Shown piece after piece: positions 22,701 to 34,079 of a DNA stretch of 64,000 nucleotides. How positions within the stretch are numbered: position 1 is the first letter of the stretch; each line of letters opens with the position of its first letter. The position numbers were made by a program, and so were the translations under genes. This DNA comes from Cordia subcordata. Its lineage: Eukaryota; Streptophyta; Magnoliopsida; Boraginales; Cordiaceae. The stretch spans positions 1,872,501-1,936,500 of the forward strand of contig JAPTOF010000001.1 of the NCBI GenBank assembly GCA_028554755.1, given 5' to 3'. The notes beneath the pieces are model-generated. The model was not told where the DNA came from. It saw only the letters and a list, made by a program, of their open reading frames with translations, and searched no databases.

Positions 22701-23535
22701 CAACGTGCCACCTACTACACTATACACAGTAAACTGAAATGCATGATTGCCTCCAACAAATGCAAATGGAATATCAGAGTTGATGACTTAACAGACATGA
22801 TAAGCCCTACAACTCTTCTAACAACAGCAATTTTGCGTTCTATTACGATTTGTGAAGATCATAACTCTTTAACAGAAGGACAGCTAATATAAGTTTTTAT
22901 TTCAATAAACCTCCTCATAATTCTCACAAAGATTCAATCCTTACCATCCAACACATAACAAAATTGCAGTTTAGCACAAACCAAATCCCACGTTAGCAAT
23001 CTCAAACATCAGAGTATCAAATCAAGACCAAGCTGAGAGTAATCTACTTCATCAAATTATGAAATAAAAACTAAATAAAATCGAAATTACTTAGAAGATT
23101 AAAAAAATCAAATAAAACACGAAACGCAATCATTGACCATAAGAAGTCATCAGATCTCAAATCTAACTCTTCACCATATATGATAATCATCAATTACAAG
23201 TTTAAAATTTTCTATTGAACAAAAAATATATCAAAAGTTAATGCCAATTCAGATCAAAGAAATGCAAATTCAGATCAAGTCTTTCTAAATCTGAAGACCG
23301 GGGGGGGGGGGGTGAAAGAAGACGGCTTTATCAGCCAAGTCACGTTTTTTTATCTCAAATCCTCTAATAAAAAGGATAAATTCAGCAAAACTAATTCAAA
23401 TTCAAGCGAAATGAAGCTCACCTGAACCGTGGCTTGGGAAGCGCGATTCTCCGCCGCCGCGATCGCTGTCGCGGCGGCGTTTATGGTCTCTAAAGTATCA
23501 TTCACGTCTCGCATCTCTCCATTTGCTCTTCTCAT
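19758..23535 (-). CDS. Hydroxyproline-rich glycoprotein family protein (At5g52430/At1g63720-like)
   Basis: There are two exons: 23422-23535 and 19758-21008, joined over a 2.4-kb GT-AG intron (donor CAG|GTGAGC, acceptor CAG|AAACGG) in phase 0, giving 454 residues. Exon 1 is an Ala-rich helix (NAAATAIAAAENRASQ). Exon 2 opens with the conserved KRRWGSCWSLYWCFGSHK and continues with long Pro/Ser/Thr-rich stretches including APPSSPASF, GPYAHETQLVTPPTFS, TEPSTAPFTPPPES and SPEVPFARLL. A later conserved block is VDHRVSFEITAEEVVRCVE, and the end is NWSFFPMMQPGVS. Despite the database name there is no signal peptide, so a secreted glycoprotein is unlikely; the function is unknown. The apparent Met at 21092 is inside the intron and is not used. 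Confidence 0.9.
21091..21287. repeat. 98-bp tandem duplication in the HRGP intron
   Basis: Two copies begin AAGTTGAGATCAA (21091 and 21189) and share GGTTTCAAAATTTGCAGCTA and ATTACTTTCCACCAGAGAA. It lies just upstream of the exon 2 acceptor in intron 1 of the minus-strand gene. Confidence 0.88.
21776..21855. repeat. 40-bp tandem duplication in the HRGP intron
   Basis: Two adjacent copies (21776-21815 and 21816-21855) contain ACTTACTTCCAA/ACATGGGGGCACAAGAT followed by CAACAAGTT. They differ at a few bases. Confidence 0.88.
21988..22155. repeat. Diverged tandem duplication of about 85 bp in the HRGP intron
   Basis: Both copies contain GTGCAGTG, then GGACAATTGGATTGT and TATGAT, followed by TATCTA and ATGRTCGAA-TGATC. 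They are more diverged than the neighbouring duplications. Confidence 0.75.
23300..23312 (+). repeat. Run of 13 G in HRGP intron 1
   Basis: An uninterrupted guanine tract lies about 110 bp downstream of the exon 1 donor of the minus-strand gene (read as poly-C in the transcript). It is prone to length variation and sequencing error. Confidence 0.9.
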
Positions 23536-23773
23536 TTTCTCACTTTCACCAATTTAGCCAATCAACTTTCAAGCTCAATTTCACCAATTCTCAATCAAAT
23601 CTCACAATTTTTCACCCAAAAAATTCAAAATTTTGCTTAATAGAACCAAATTATAGCAAAAACAAGTAGATTAACAAGCAACAAACTAAAAACCAAGCAT
23701 GCTAAGAAAAATCAAATCTCTCTCTCTGTGTTTGATATACATATATATATAAATAAGATGCTAGTTTGTGTTC

Positions 23774-23804
<31 letters not shown>

Positions 23805-24291
23805 AAAGAATATATGTAAATATATATGCGTGTATGTATAGGTTGTGGTATAGCTTTCGAGGTCAAACACGGCAAAGACTTTCGAGTGATTTCTCTATAA
23901 TGTGATTAATTATTATGTGGAAGCTCAAAGGTGCCTTTTATAGGGAATGATTATTCAATAACTTTAGTTTTGTGGTCGAATGACGAAAATGCCCTTTGGG
24001 GCGTGATTAATTATACCTTATAGACGAGCACCTGAAATTTGCTTGCCACACTGAATGACATGCATTTACCCCATTTCCATACCTATGTGTTGGTATTAAG
24101 GTTCACACCAAATTGGTCTTTTGCATTTAATGTCATGAGATTTGCAACATGGACTTTATTGTGGTTTACTATGTTGCTTTATTTGTTTTAAAAATTGTGG
24201 GATGATAAATGGTTAGGAAATCATTGATTTGTTTGGAAACAGTATAAGTAAAATTCTTTCAATAATGACAATGAAGGTTTCTAAAAAAATA

Positions 24292-24513
24292 AATTGGTGA
24301 TGAGATTTTATGATATAAACTAGAGAGTAAAATAATTATCACGAGTTTACAACTTTCAAATCCTAATTCGACGAAGTGCTATCTAAAAAAATCTAGATAG
24401 AATTGGTGTCAGATTTTATAATATAAACTAGTGAGTAAAATAATTATCAATTATTTGAGTTTAAGACTTTCACATTCTGATTGGACCAAGTGTTATTATA
24501 AAGACCTAGACAG
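24292..24513. repeat. Diverged tandem duplication of about 110 bp
   Basis: Two units starting AATTGGTG (24292 and 24401) share AGATTTTAT.ATATAAACTAG and GAGTAAAATAATTATCA, then a C-A-A-G-T-G-like block. They are separated by substitutions and a small indel. Confidence 0.75.
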
Positions 24514-25335
24514 AATTGTCAATTTAGCAAATATTAATTTTGCTAGAAATTTGAAGTTCTTGAAACTAAACCACTATCCTAAATATAATTTTCTTAAAGT
24601 TAAATATCATTTTTATAAAACAAATAAAAGATATAAATACAAATTGTTGGAAATATTTATTGTTCACCAAGCGTGGGAGAGGACATTGATTACATGATTC
24701 TTGCAACATGAATAATAAGATATTTATTTAATGAGCATACACCTAATAATGGCAGAAGCGTGGTTGGCCAAACTAAAAAACTAACATAATGTTGTGTCAT
24801 AGTTCTACCATGAACTGGAGGGGAAAAAAAAAAAGCAAGGGCAATTTGGTAAAAGAACGAAGCAATCATTATCTTAGGCTTGAGAAGCAGATGGTAGAAC
24901 TGAAGGGGTTCATGAATGAGTGCGAGCGCACGTGTGTGTGGGGGCGGGATTGGGGAACCTCGGCCTACCTAGGTTTTCGGTGGGGCCCCCACATGAAAAT
25001 TCCCCCTCTTTACCAGCCACTTAAAAAGAAAAAAAAAAAAAAGAAAAGAAAAGAACGGCTGCTTCATCTTTCAATACTCTTTTTGAGTTGACACAACAAA
25101 AAAAAGAAATGTGCATCAACTCGAATCAAAAGTTGACACTATCTCGCAACAAAATCCTAAGAATCACTTTTTGCCTTTTCGGTGTTAACTTTTTTAGAAA
25201 TCTTTTGTTACCTCGTTTTCATGCATGCAAAATATCTTTCACTACCATGAAGATTCTGTAATAGATTAACTACTCAATCTGGATTTTTTTTCTTTTTTTT
25301 TTTTTTCTTTTTGGGTAGTATAGATCACGAGATTT

Positions 25336-25557
25336 GGGCCTGTTTGGATTTTTTTTAAAAGTATTTTCTGCTTTTTTATGAATAATATTTAAATTGATTT
25401 TTTTAAATTTAAAATTATTAAAAACAATCTTAATATCTCTCTTTCTTCTTCTTCTTTTTTTTTTTTAAGAAACTAGACATTCAAATTTCTAAAGAAGAAA
25501 GTTCTTAAAAATTTTAAGAAAAAAATGCTTTTAAAAAAAATCAGTAGACAAACCCTT
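25336..25557. mobile_element. MITE with TTTGGATT-type termini
   Basis: The left end reads GGGCCTGTTTGGATTTTTTT and the reverse complement of the right end reads AGGGTTTGTCTACTGATTTT, followed on both sides by TTTTAAAAG. It is AT-rich and non-coding, related to the copies at 7.5, 13.0 and 50.0 kb. Confidence 0.6.
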
Positions 25558-26298
25558 ACAATCGCAAGAAAAATACAGAACACTTAATAAAACTTAAAAG
25601 TCTTTGTATCTATAAGATTAGAATAGAAGATTTATACGAATACCACTTGTGTCCGGTGATCCCCAAGCAGTGCAACCTGGGGCTGGTAGAATAAACACTT
25701 GATTGGGATAATCCCTTTCTTTTCTTTTCTTCTTTCTTTAAATTTCTGCTGCAAGATTAGGAGCATCAGAAGGAAAAAAATTCTGGTTTTAAAAATACCT
25801 CCTTCATTCGAAAGCATGTAGATCTATGCTGAAGTAGATGCTCGCCTACCAAAGTTCCTTAAAATTGCGAGCTTACAAGTGTTTCCATGCGTTATTTTAT
25901 AAGCTTTGCTATAGCACTATATATGGGTAACAAGTTCATCAAAGTTCCTCTCAGATCCATCCGTGAATGGCAAAAGATTGAATGAAGCTGCTTATGCACC
26001 ATAATAAACCAATTATTCGACGAAATCAAATCAAATTAAACCAAGTCTTATTCCAGTAAACGAGGTCAGATAAACACACAGATTACCAATAGTTGAGAAT
26101 TTAAACTTCTAATGTATCTTATATTGAACGACAGCAAGCAATTTTGGCTATATAATGCACCACTAGGGTTGTATTATTCAATAAGTTTCTGATAAGTGTC
26201 AAAAGCTACCGACACAAATTGCAAACGAGTGCTAAGTTTTGATTCTTCATTCTCCCAGCAGATGCATGAGTTGGTCTCTCTGAACAAAATGAAAGCTT

Positions 26299-29200
26299 TC
26301 AGGCAGCCAAGCTCTTAGAGGCAATCTCGAATACATTCTCCGAAAGCCCATTAGTCAACAATATCATCTCCAATTGTTCCTGTAAAAGTTTACCAGAGTA
26401 TTAGAGTTGCTTCACTTGTTGCCAAACCCAGAAATATGATAAGATTCTGAAAATAGCTTATCGTTTCAGTCATTTATCATGGTTCGTATAATTCGATGGA
26501 CAATTCAAGAATATTACGACCAATGTCAGTAGATGTTTATAGGTCAGTGGCAAAGTCTACTACCCTGGCAAGCTTCTGACGAGTTTCGTCATAACGCTTC
26601 CACCTGGAGAAGGCTGAGACCATGCGGGATGCAACCTGTGGACCATGAAAGATAATAATTGAATGAAGCAACATGAGACGAAAAAGAGAAACCAAATGCT
26701 CGAAGAAACTCAGATCAGAACATACCTGAGGGTTTATTTTGTCGAGTTGCACCACCATTTCTCCCAAGAATTTGTAACCTGATCCATCTTTAGCATGGAA
26801 GTTAATGCGAGACCCACAAAATCCTCCAATGAGCGAATACACCTGTCATCAGAAAAGTACACATGACCACTATAAACTTTTCCACCCTCATATAGTACTA
26901 AAATTAGGAAATTTCTCAAACCTTGTTAGGATTACGCAGGTCAAAGGCTGGATGGGTTAACAGCTTCTTGACATTCTCAACATTCCCATGAATGTCTGAC
27001 GTGGCTTGAAGAGTAAACCATTTGTTTACAACCTGAAGAAAAATAATTTTAAAATTACATTAAAAATTCTAGAAGTTTCTCATGTGCAATGTTCTCTTTC
27101 CGACTGTTGGTTTCTACCTCTGTTTATCTGGCAACTAATAGCCTCTTCCCCATCATCATAGCACAACATTATCTAATTATTAAGTACAATGACTATAACG
27201 GCAGAGACTTGAAGGGCAACAATAGGAGAGGTGGTATGGGCATACCAAAAAATCATGCTGCCACTTGTTATAGAAATCCGCCAAAATATCCTCACGAATT
27301 TTACCAGGTCTCTGCTCAATAGCTACTAGAGCTGCAATTTGTTCTGTCATATTTGTGGCAGTTCTATATTCATGCAGTGCAAGCTCAGTGATATCTGGAT
27401 CATCAAGTGACCCAAGATATGCTGTAGATCAGGGGAGAGTAATCAGTTATATAGACTAAACAAAGTTCCATGAAAATTTACATAGGTTATAACTATAATA
27501 CAGACCAAGGGCAATGTTTTTGAGAGCACGCCTTGCCATGTCGGGATGGTTAAACTCATATGGCGCAGAGCTCCGGTTATTGTTCACCTGTGAGAGAACC
27601 AAAAGAAATTTACTTCCCAACCAATTTCAAGTAAAATCAACAATTCCTAACCCTTCACAGAAATTCATTATACTGTTTTCAGAAAGTCTTCTTTTAGTTC
27701 AGAAGCAAGCTGTTTTCTGATAAAAGATCGGACTGCATGAACAGCATCAGGATCAGCAATTTCCATCAAGTCCATAATCTCCCCTTCACCGGGCAGAGTT
27801 ATTGCCTTCGCAATGAATTCCTAGAGTACACAACGCATTTCAGTCTGACAAGTCATCTTTCATCTTGAGCGACAATTGAAACTATAAGCTTCATATATGG
27901 ACACACCTTATCCAAGCTTGAGTCACACAGAATGCTTTTTATTCCATGCACAAATTGTGGGTTAAGAACCAGCGGCTTGTTTTGTTGAAAATAAGCGACT
28001 AGGCTGAGCATCAGCTTTCTAGCCAACACCTGTCCAGCCTCCCAACTAAAGCATGAAAATGGATATTTTAGAGACTCGGTTCTTGATCTAACAAGGATGA
28101 AAACAGGAGCAGAGATTTAAGAACTACATACCGGTTGAACTCATCAGAATCATGAGCAAGAAGGAAATATAAGTCACTATCAGTCAGATCAGTGTCGATT
28201 CGGATAGGAGCACTGAAACCCCGCAGTATAGATGGTACTGGATGCTCAGAAATGTCATTGAACACAAACTCTTCTTCTTTCTGCTTCAACAAATAATAAC
28301 AAGAATCAAAGACCAAGACAAAAGCAACCTGGATGGTGAATTGATATATTCACAAGGAAGCCAAAACCTAGCCAATTTTACTAGCACACTAATGCTGTAA
28401 TCTAAAATAAACTAAAGACCTCTAAAAAGAGGCAACGTAAAGTGGTTAGGACGAGACAATTAATGTAAAAAGAAAAGCAGATGGGTTTATCTCCTTTTGA
28501 TCTGCATAAAATAGATAAATCCTCCGTAAGCTTCAGCTAAACTGTTCTGGTTACAAGTATTGGATTCAATTTGGGGGACCATGACAGTAAGGTGAAACCA
28601 AAATTTTCACAATTAATCATTTGCTGCATCTACTTCATAACAGGTCCAGTGCCAGGCCTTTGCGTCCCCTGGGCTCCTCTTGTAAAAATTGGATATTTAA
28701 GCTCTCAGGTCTATCATACAATAGCCTAAATCAGACCAAGTTTCATGATTTTCCACACACATCCATTCAAAGACCTATACCATTATAAACTGCTTGATAT
28801 GTCTTCCAAAAGAATCATTTGTCAAATAGTTCCATTCTCTGTGTGTTTGATAAATTAGAAAATCTTATATTCTCTGGTACGTTACATTTCATTGCTTGCC
28901 CTGCCTCAGAAATGGTATAGCCATCTAACAAATCAATTTCTGTTTCAAACACAAAAATAATTCAACTTAGTAATCACGGATCAGGATAATATGAAATTGA
29001 AGCTCTGGACTGACCTTTGTTACTCTGAGAACTGCAGTGTTGACAGGTTGACCATCTTTTGCAATAGACTCCAACTTTCCGTCATGGTTGACAGAGGAAA
29101 GAGGCATGTCTTGGCCAGTTGAGTCCAGCAAACCTATTGCTACAGGTATGAACATGGGCTCTTTCACGGGCTGCCCTGGGGTTGAGGGAATTTCTTGACT

Positions 29201-32200
29201 GTAAAAGCACTCAGTCAGATGCATATGATATATAAGGTACTTGAGATGAAAAAAAAATCTCGAGAAAATCTCAAGACAACCCCTGCAACCGTACCTGAAT
29301 TTCAGAGAATATGTACGAGCTTCGGCATTATATGAGGAAAAAACTTTCACTTGTGGTGTTCCAGCTTGTGAATACCTGCATTTGTGTCCAAACGGTTAAC
29401 CAGCAGGATAGACATGTTCTATCTTAAGACAAAAGGTAGGCTGGTAACATACCACAACAAGAAGTTAGAAAAATCAGCACCATTTGCATCTCGCATGGCA
29501 GCGAAAAAGTCCTCACATGTGACAGCTTGCCCATCATGCATCTGGAAATATAAATCCATGCCCTGAAAGCAAGGAGAAAAAGCATTTAGCACTGACAAGG
29601 ACAAATGATCTTGGCATAGCTAGTTTGAGTCAGAGACCTAAGTCATCCTTACTTTTCTAAATCCTTGACTTCCCAGCAAGGTTTTGTACATCCTAACAAC
29701 TTCAGCTCCCTGGTCAACAGTTTCATATGGAGAGTTGTGATGAGGGAGACTAGGCTAAGTTGCACAGCACTTTGGAGAAAGGAAGACGGAAAGAGAGGGA
29801 GGGGGGGTGAGAGAGAGAGATTGAGAGACACCTTTTCGTACACCTGTAAATGGAAACCAAACAGACCAAAACAAAGGAGCTATTAGTTACTCTCTGAAGA
29901 CACAGAAGAAATAGTAGGACAAACAGAAGAGATCACAAAGTTGAAAAGACGTACCGTCACTGCAAATGGAAGCCATGCCATCAGCCATCAGTGCCAGCAT
30001 GTGTTCAGAAGTAATTGTTAAAACAGTCAAACATCAAGAGTAGAAAGCAGATAGTATTTCCCAAATACTGAAATGAATACAATTAAGTATGATATCCTGC
30101 TCCAGACGAATGAAATAATGACTTGCCTGTATAGAAGTTATCCATCTGTAGAAGGAAAAAGGAAAAATGTGAAAAGAATGCCACATAAATTAGTCCTAAA
30201 GCACGCAATATTGCATGGAAAGAGCTCTTGGAGAGAAGACTTGATATTACACCTTGATGTAAGAGTGAGGACGAACAGGATGAGCCATGGGACCAGCATC
30301 CTTGAAATTCAAAACAATTCACAGTGAGTAATTGCAATAACTTGAGGTAGAAACAGAGAATGGAAAATACAATAGTACAGAGATAGAATGTGATTAGAAT
30401 AATGATCCATCTATATGGGGCCTGAAGACTATAGAACTTGTCTGTCTGCGTGTGCAAACATATATGATATGCGACATATCTTATGGAAAGTAAAATTCTA
30501 TACCTGAGGGTATTGATAAATTCGGAGCTTTGATACATCAGCGATCCGCTTCACCGTACGGCTTCCCATATCCGATGAAAATTCCTACCAAATCAAAAAG
30601 GCATTGAAGATTTACCCCTCTTGAAAGTTCTCTTATGATTACAAATGTTTTGTCTTTGTGTTAAATAGAACTGTACCTGATCTCGGAAGACAGTCAGACC
30701 TTCCTTCAGACTAAGCTGGAACCAGTCACGACATGTCACTCTGCAAGTAAATTTGCCAGTTAGGTCAAAAGGATGCCAACTCATTTTTACTTGGAACTTT
30801 TCATCAATTATATGCAGAAATTTTGAGACACATACACTATTGCATTTTACTGAAAATATGATAACCCATATTAACAGAAGCTACTGATTCAAATACAATG
30901 GCAAGCATCAGAACCTCAAAAATGAGATATGTCTAGCAAATAACCACATGAAAACAGTTGGAAAAATAAAGCAAGTTGGACTTGCAGAAAAGATCAGAGA
31001 TTGGATTAGCTCAAAGCACAGCCAAAGAAAAATAAGCCAGAACAACTTCAGAAAGATAAAGCAAAATAAGCTCACCTGTTGCCAGTCCAATTGTGGAAAT
31101 ACTGCATTATACACAAGAAACAAGAAAAACGTCATTTTCCTATAAAATAAAACCATAAACAGAAAAAAATTCAAAACACAATACTCTTCACTAAAATGAT
31201 CAAATACCTCATGCCCTATCACACCTAAAATTGCGGCATAATCTGAATCAGTTGCAGTTTCTGGAGATGCCAAGACAAGCTTGGAATTGAAAATCTGTGA
31301 AAACAAATCCATTTCAAGAAGAAATGAAATGGGAAATCACAACGAAACTATAAAACACACAGATAAACTGCTAAGAGATTAAATCCATATGTGCATCAGA
31401 AATACTTCACAGAAAGCATACGTTTAGACTCTTGTTTTCCATGGCTCCCCTGGCAATCAAAATTGAAAAACATAATTAGCAATGAGGAAGAACCTTTAGG
31501 CCATGATATACTAAAAAAGAGCAACCAGGAACTAACATGTTAAAATCTGGAACAGCAACTATGTTAAAGAGATCCAGGTCATACTCAAGACCAAAAACCT
31601 GTTTGGAAGCAGAAAAGGAATTATAGGATAAAATCTACAAAATAAAAGAAAAAGCAGAAAGCATAAACAGATTATTACAGCAAAGTACATAACGTACATC
31701 TTCATCCCATTTCATAGCTGCTTTGAGAGAATACATTGCATGTGCAGTTTTGGGCAGATCCTGTGCAGGAGTCCAGATTCTAAGAGAAACCTTACAGCCT
31801 GAACGAGTTGTAAATACATCATCTCTGCTTTCCAACTGTCCAGCAACTAAAGCAAAAAGATAACAAGGCTTCTTAAAAGGATCCTCCCAGAGAGCATAAT
31901 GTCTTCCATCCTGCAGTAAAGCAATAAAACTTCACTATATACCAACAGGCTATACAAAGAAAATGACTTCTTTCTTGGTGGCAAACGAGGCCCAACCTCT
32001 AGGTCTCCTTGCTCTATGAGGTTCCCATTAGATAACAACACAGGATAAAGTGATTTGTCCGCTTCAATGCGACAAGTGTACCTTGCCATAACATCAGGGC
32101 GATCCTGGTGATGCAAGTAAACATCATCAGCAAAGCTTAGATTAGATGACTGATTTACCATAAGAAATAACACATGTTCCATATGCACCTGATAGAATGT

Positions 32201-34079
32201 TATTTTCCGGAAACCCTCTGCTTCACATTGTGTACAGAAATTCCCAGATGTCTTGTAAAGGCCCTGCAGAGTGCAGAAGACACTAATCTAGTACAGGGGA
32301 AAAGGAAAAAGAGAAAAGAGTCCTTCCAAGTAAAAACTTGCACATATCACATACCTCTAAGGATGTATTCTTCTGTGGATATATTTCAGTAACAATTTCC
32401 AATGTGAAATTACCCTTGGGAGGTGACTGGAGTGTCAGATGGCGAGAATCCACACGAAAATCTTCCTTCTGAAACACAGTGGTGAATTTCTTAAGTTAAA
32501 AAAAATTAAAAAGAAAAAAGTAGTCACATAAATATAAAGTTGCAACTGAACGACTAGCATTTTCTGTAGGCGAACAAGAATTCCATAAAGCAGAGAAACG
32601 TTCAGAAGTCAGTTGACCAAAAGGTTAAGAAAGTAGTTAATACAATGCAGCACTCTATTTAGACAGCCAGGAGGCACATACCTGTACCTCTTTGCCATTG
32701 ACCTTAACCTGAATCAACTTCAAGTCTTGCCCATCCAAGACTAAAGGAGAAGAGCAACCTATTTAAGGAGATCAGTTAGTAACTAGATGTATTGCATAGA
32801 ATAAGGGTCAAACTAAATGCTTGAAGACACTTAACCAGCAGGAATCTTCTCTTACCATATGATGGATAGAGATAATGGCTATAACACAAGGGAATGGGGC
32901 TAATGAGATAAGAACTTGAGAAATAAGGACCAAGAAAATCACATACTTACCTTCAGCTCTAGGGTAGACGCCAATTTTAGAATAGACAATTGTTTTTTCC
33001 TCACCCAGCAAAAATTTCAAATCCACCTGCATAGTGATTACATAAATAAAAGCAGACATCCAATATTCAAATTGCTAAGTAGAGTATGTATTACTGTGTC
33101 AAAGTAGTATTCCGGAGGCTTATAATCCTTCAAAAAGATTTCTTTTGGTGTTTCCATTTTGGAGTCTTCAATTTGCTTTGACAAGGATTCTGCCGCGACT
33201 GAGCAGACCACTCTCCAGTTTATACGTGTTGAATTCTAGACAGGTCAGAAAGTAAACAAAATTTAAGAGGAAAGTGACAAAACATCTCAAAATTTCATTG
33301 CCATTTCAGATATGTAAATAAAGACATAACAACTTACAGGCAATGAATAATATGGTAACCGACAATTCCGCCAATGCGTAACCTAATAATAAAAGTAGAT
33401 TTTATGAGAATTCACAAACTCAGATTTAAAACACCAACGACTAAAGAGGCAAAAAGTAAATGTAAACACACTGAAATAGATTCAGACCTCTCTAGTGACG
33501 AATTTGGTATATGTTCTGATACTCTTTGCTGAAGTCCCAACAGAAATAATACAAGTCCCCCGAAGCTGCAAAATGGCAATACAAGTTGGTTACTCTGACA
33601 CGGTATGACGTACCAATATGGAATGCCAAACTAGGTACACCTGAAATCCAAAATTGGAATTCAGGAAAACTAATATCTCAAGAAAAATAGATAGCACGGA
33701 AAATAGTAATAAAGCCCCAAACAATCTCAAAATGAGGAGTCAATGAATGAATTACAAGAAACGAATGCAACCTCTTTGCTGACAATGTTCATGTTATGAA
33801 CCTTTCATTTGCTTAAGAGATAGACTTAAACGTTAAAAAGACAAGAACAAGAGTATTATTTTCAGAAACAAAACTTCAAGCTTAGTAAACTTACGCCCTT
33901 GAAAAAGTTACATCTTCATGCTATATGTTTTCTAGCAAACACGAGAAAAATAATGCAGCAGTAAAACAGCAAGAGAAGAATATATGAGATTGAGTAATCA
34001 CAGGAGCAGAAGACATCAAACCCAAAAGGCCAGTCTTTGAAAAGCTTGAAGCTTTGCATGGCAGAATCAACCTAGCCAT
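26299..34079 (-). CDS. M1-family (PepN-type) aminopeptidase, At1g63770-like, 33 exons
   Basis: Zinc metallopeptidase that removes N-terminal residues from peptides. The exons, in transcript order, are 34002-34079, 33488-33565, 33338-33382, 33095-33235, 32951-33026, 32682-32758, 32355-32468, 32189-32263, 31997-32104, 31698-31910, 31537-31598, 31422-31449, 31208-31294, 31076-31101, 30677-30740, 30504-30584, 30253-30300, 30127-30145, 29955-29959, 29832-29843, 29653-29709, 29453-29562, 29295-29375, 29015-29198, 28132-28280, 27907-28045, 27674-27820, 27506-27587, 27246-27421, 26922-27032, 26726-26842, 26564-26635 and 26299-26379. They total 2943 nt (980 aa plus stop) and stay in frame. GAMEN is at 357-361, HEYFH at 393-397, the third zinc ligand at Glu416 and the conserved Tyr at 477. 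Residues 1 to about 80 are Ser/Arg/Lys-rich ([17 protein letters not shown]), suggesting a plastid or mitochondrial transit peptide. The C-terminus [13 protein letters not shown] matches the plant family. Confidence 0.93.
29832..30145 (-). other. Cluster of 19-, 5- and 12-nt microexons with a GC-AG intron
   Basis: Exon 30127-30145 (19 nt, MDNFYT plus one base) ends ACAG followed by GCAAGT, the consensus of a GC donor. Exon 29955-29959 is TGACG (5 nt), bounded by TTTGCAG and GTACGT. Exon 29832-29843 is GTGTACGAAAAG (12 nt, VYEK), bounded by TTTACAG and GTGTCT. Together they supply FYTVTVYEK, joining MDN to GAEVVRM in the next exon, as in bacterial PepN and plant homologues. Without the 5-nt exon the frame would fail. 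Confidence 0.88.
31076..31101 (-). other. 26-nt microexon carrying the second zinc His
   Basis: The exon TATTTCCACAATTGG...AACAG lies between TGCAG and GTGAGC. The previous exon ends GGGCATGAG (Gly-His-Glu), so HEYFHNW forms only after splicing. Skipping it would destroy the zinc site and shift the frame. Confidence 0.93.
31422..31449 (-). other. 28-nt microexon encoding GAMEN of the M1 aminopeptidase
   Basis: Flanked by CAG on the 5' side and GTATGC on the 3' side, this exon completes the Met codon split from the previous exon and encodes [14 protein letters not shown] binds the free N-terminus of the substrate in M1 enzymes. Confidence 0.93.

Larger units (their letters stand above)
23536..26298. 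other. Intergenic between HRGP and M1 aminopeptidase genes
   Basis: The stretch near 23536-23900 is the leader and promoter of the HRGP gene and includes a TA/CATATA microsatellite (23738-23830). A tandem duplication (24292-24513), poly-A tracts and a MITE (25336-25557) lie here. The last few hundred bases before 26299 are probably the 3' UTR of the aminopeptidase. No further gene is supported. Confidence 0.55.

Noticed and set aside
30083..30538. 151-codon open frame across aminopeptidase exons and introns
   Set aside because: It reads through two splice junctions (30253-30300 region); its intronic part is hydrophobic T-rich sequence, not protein-like.
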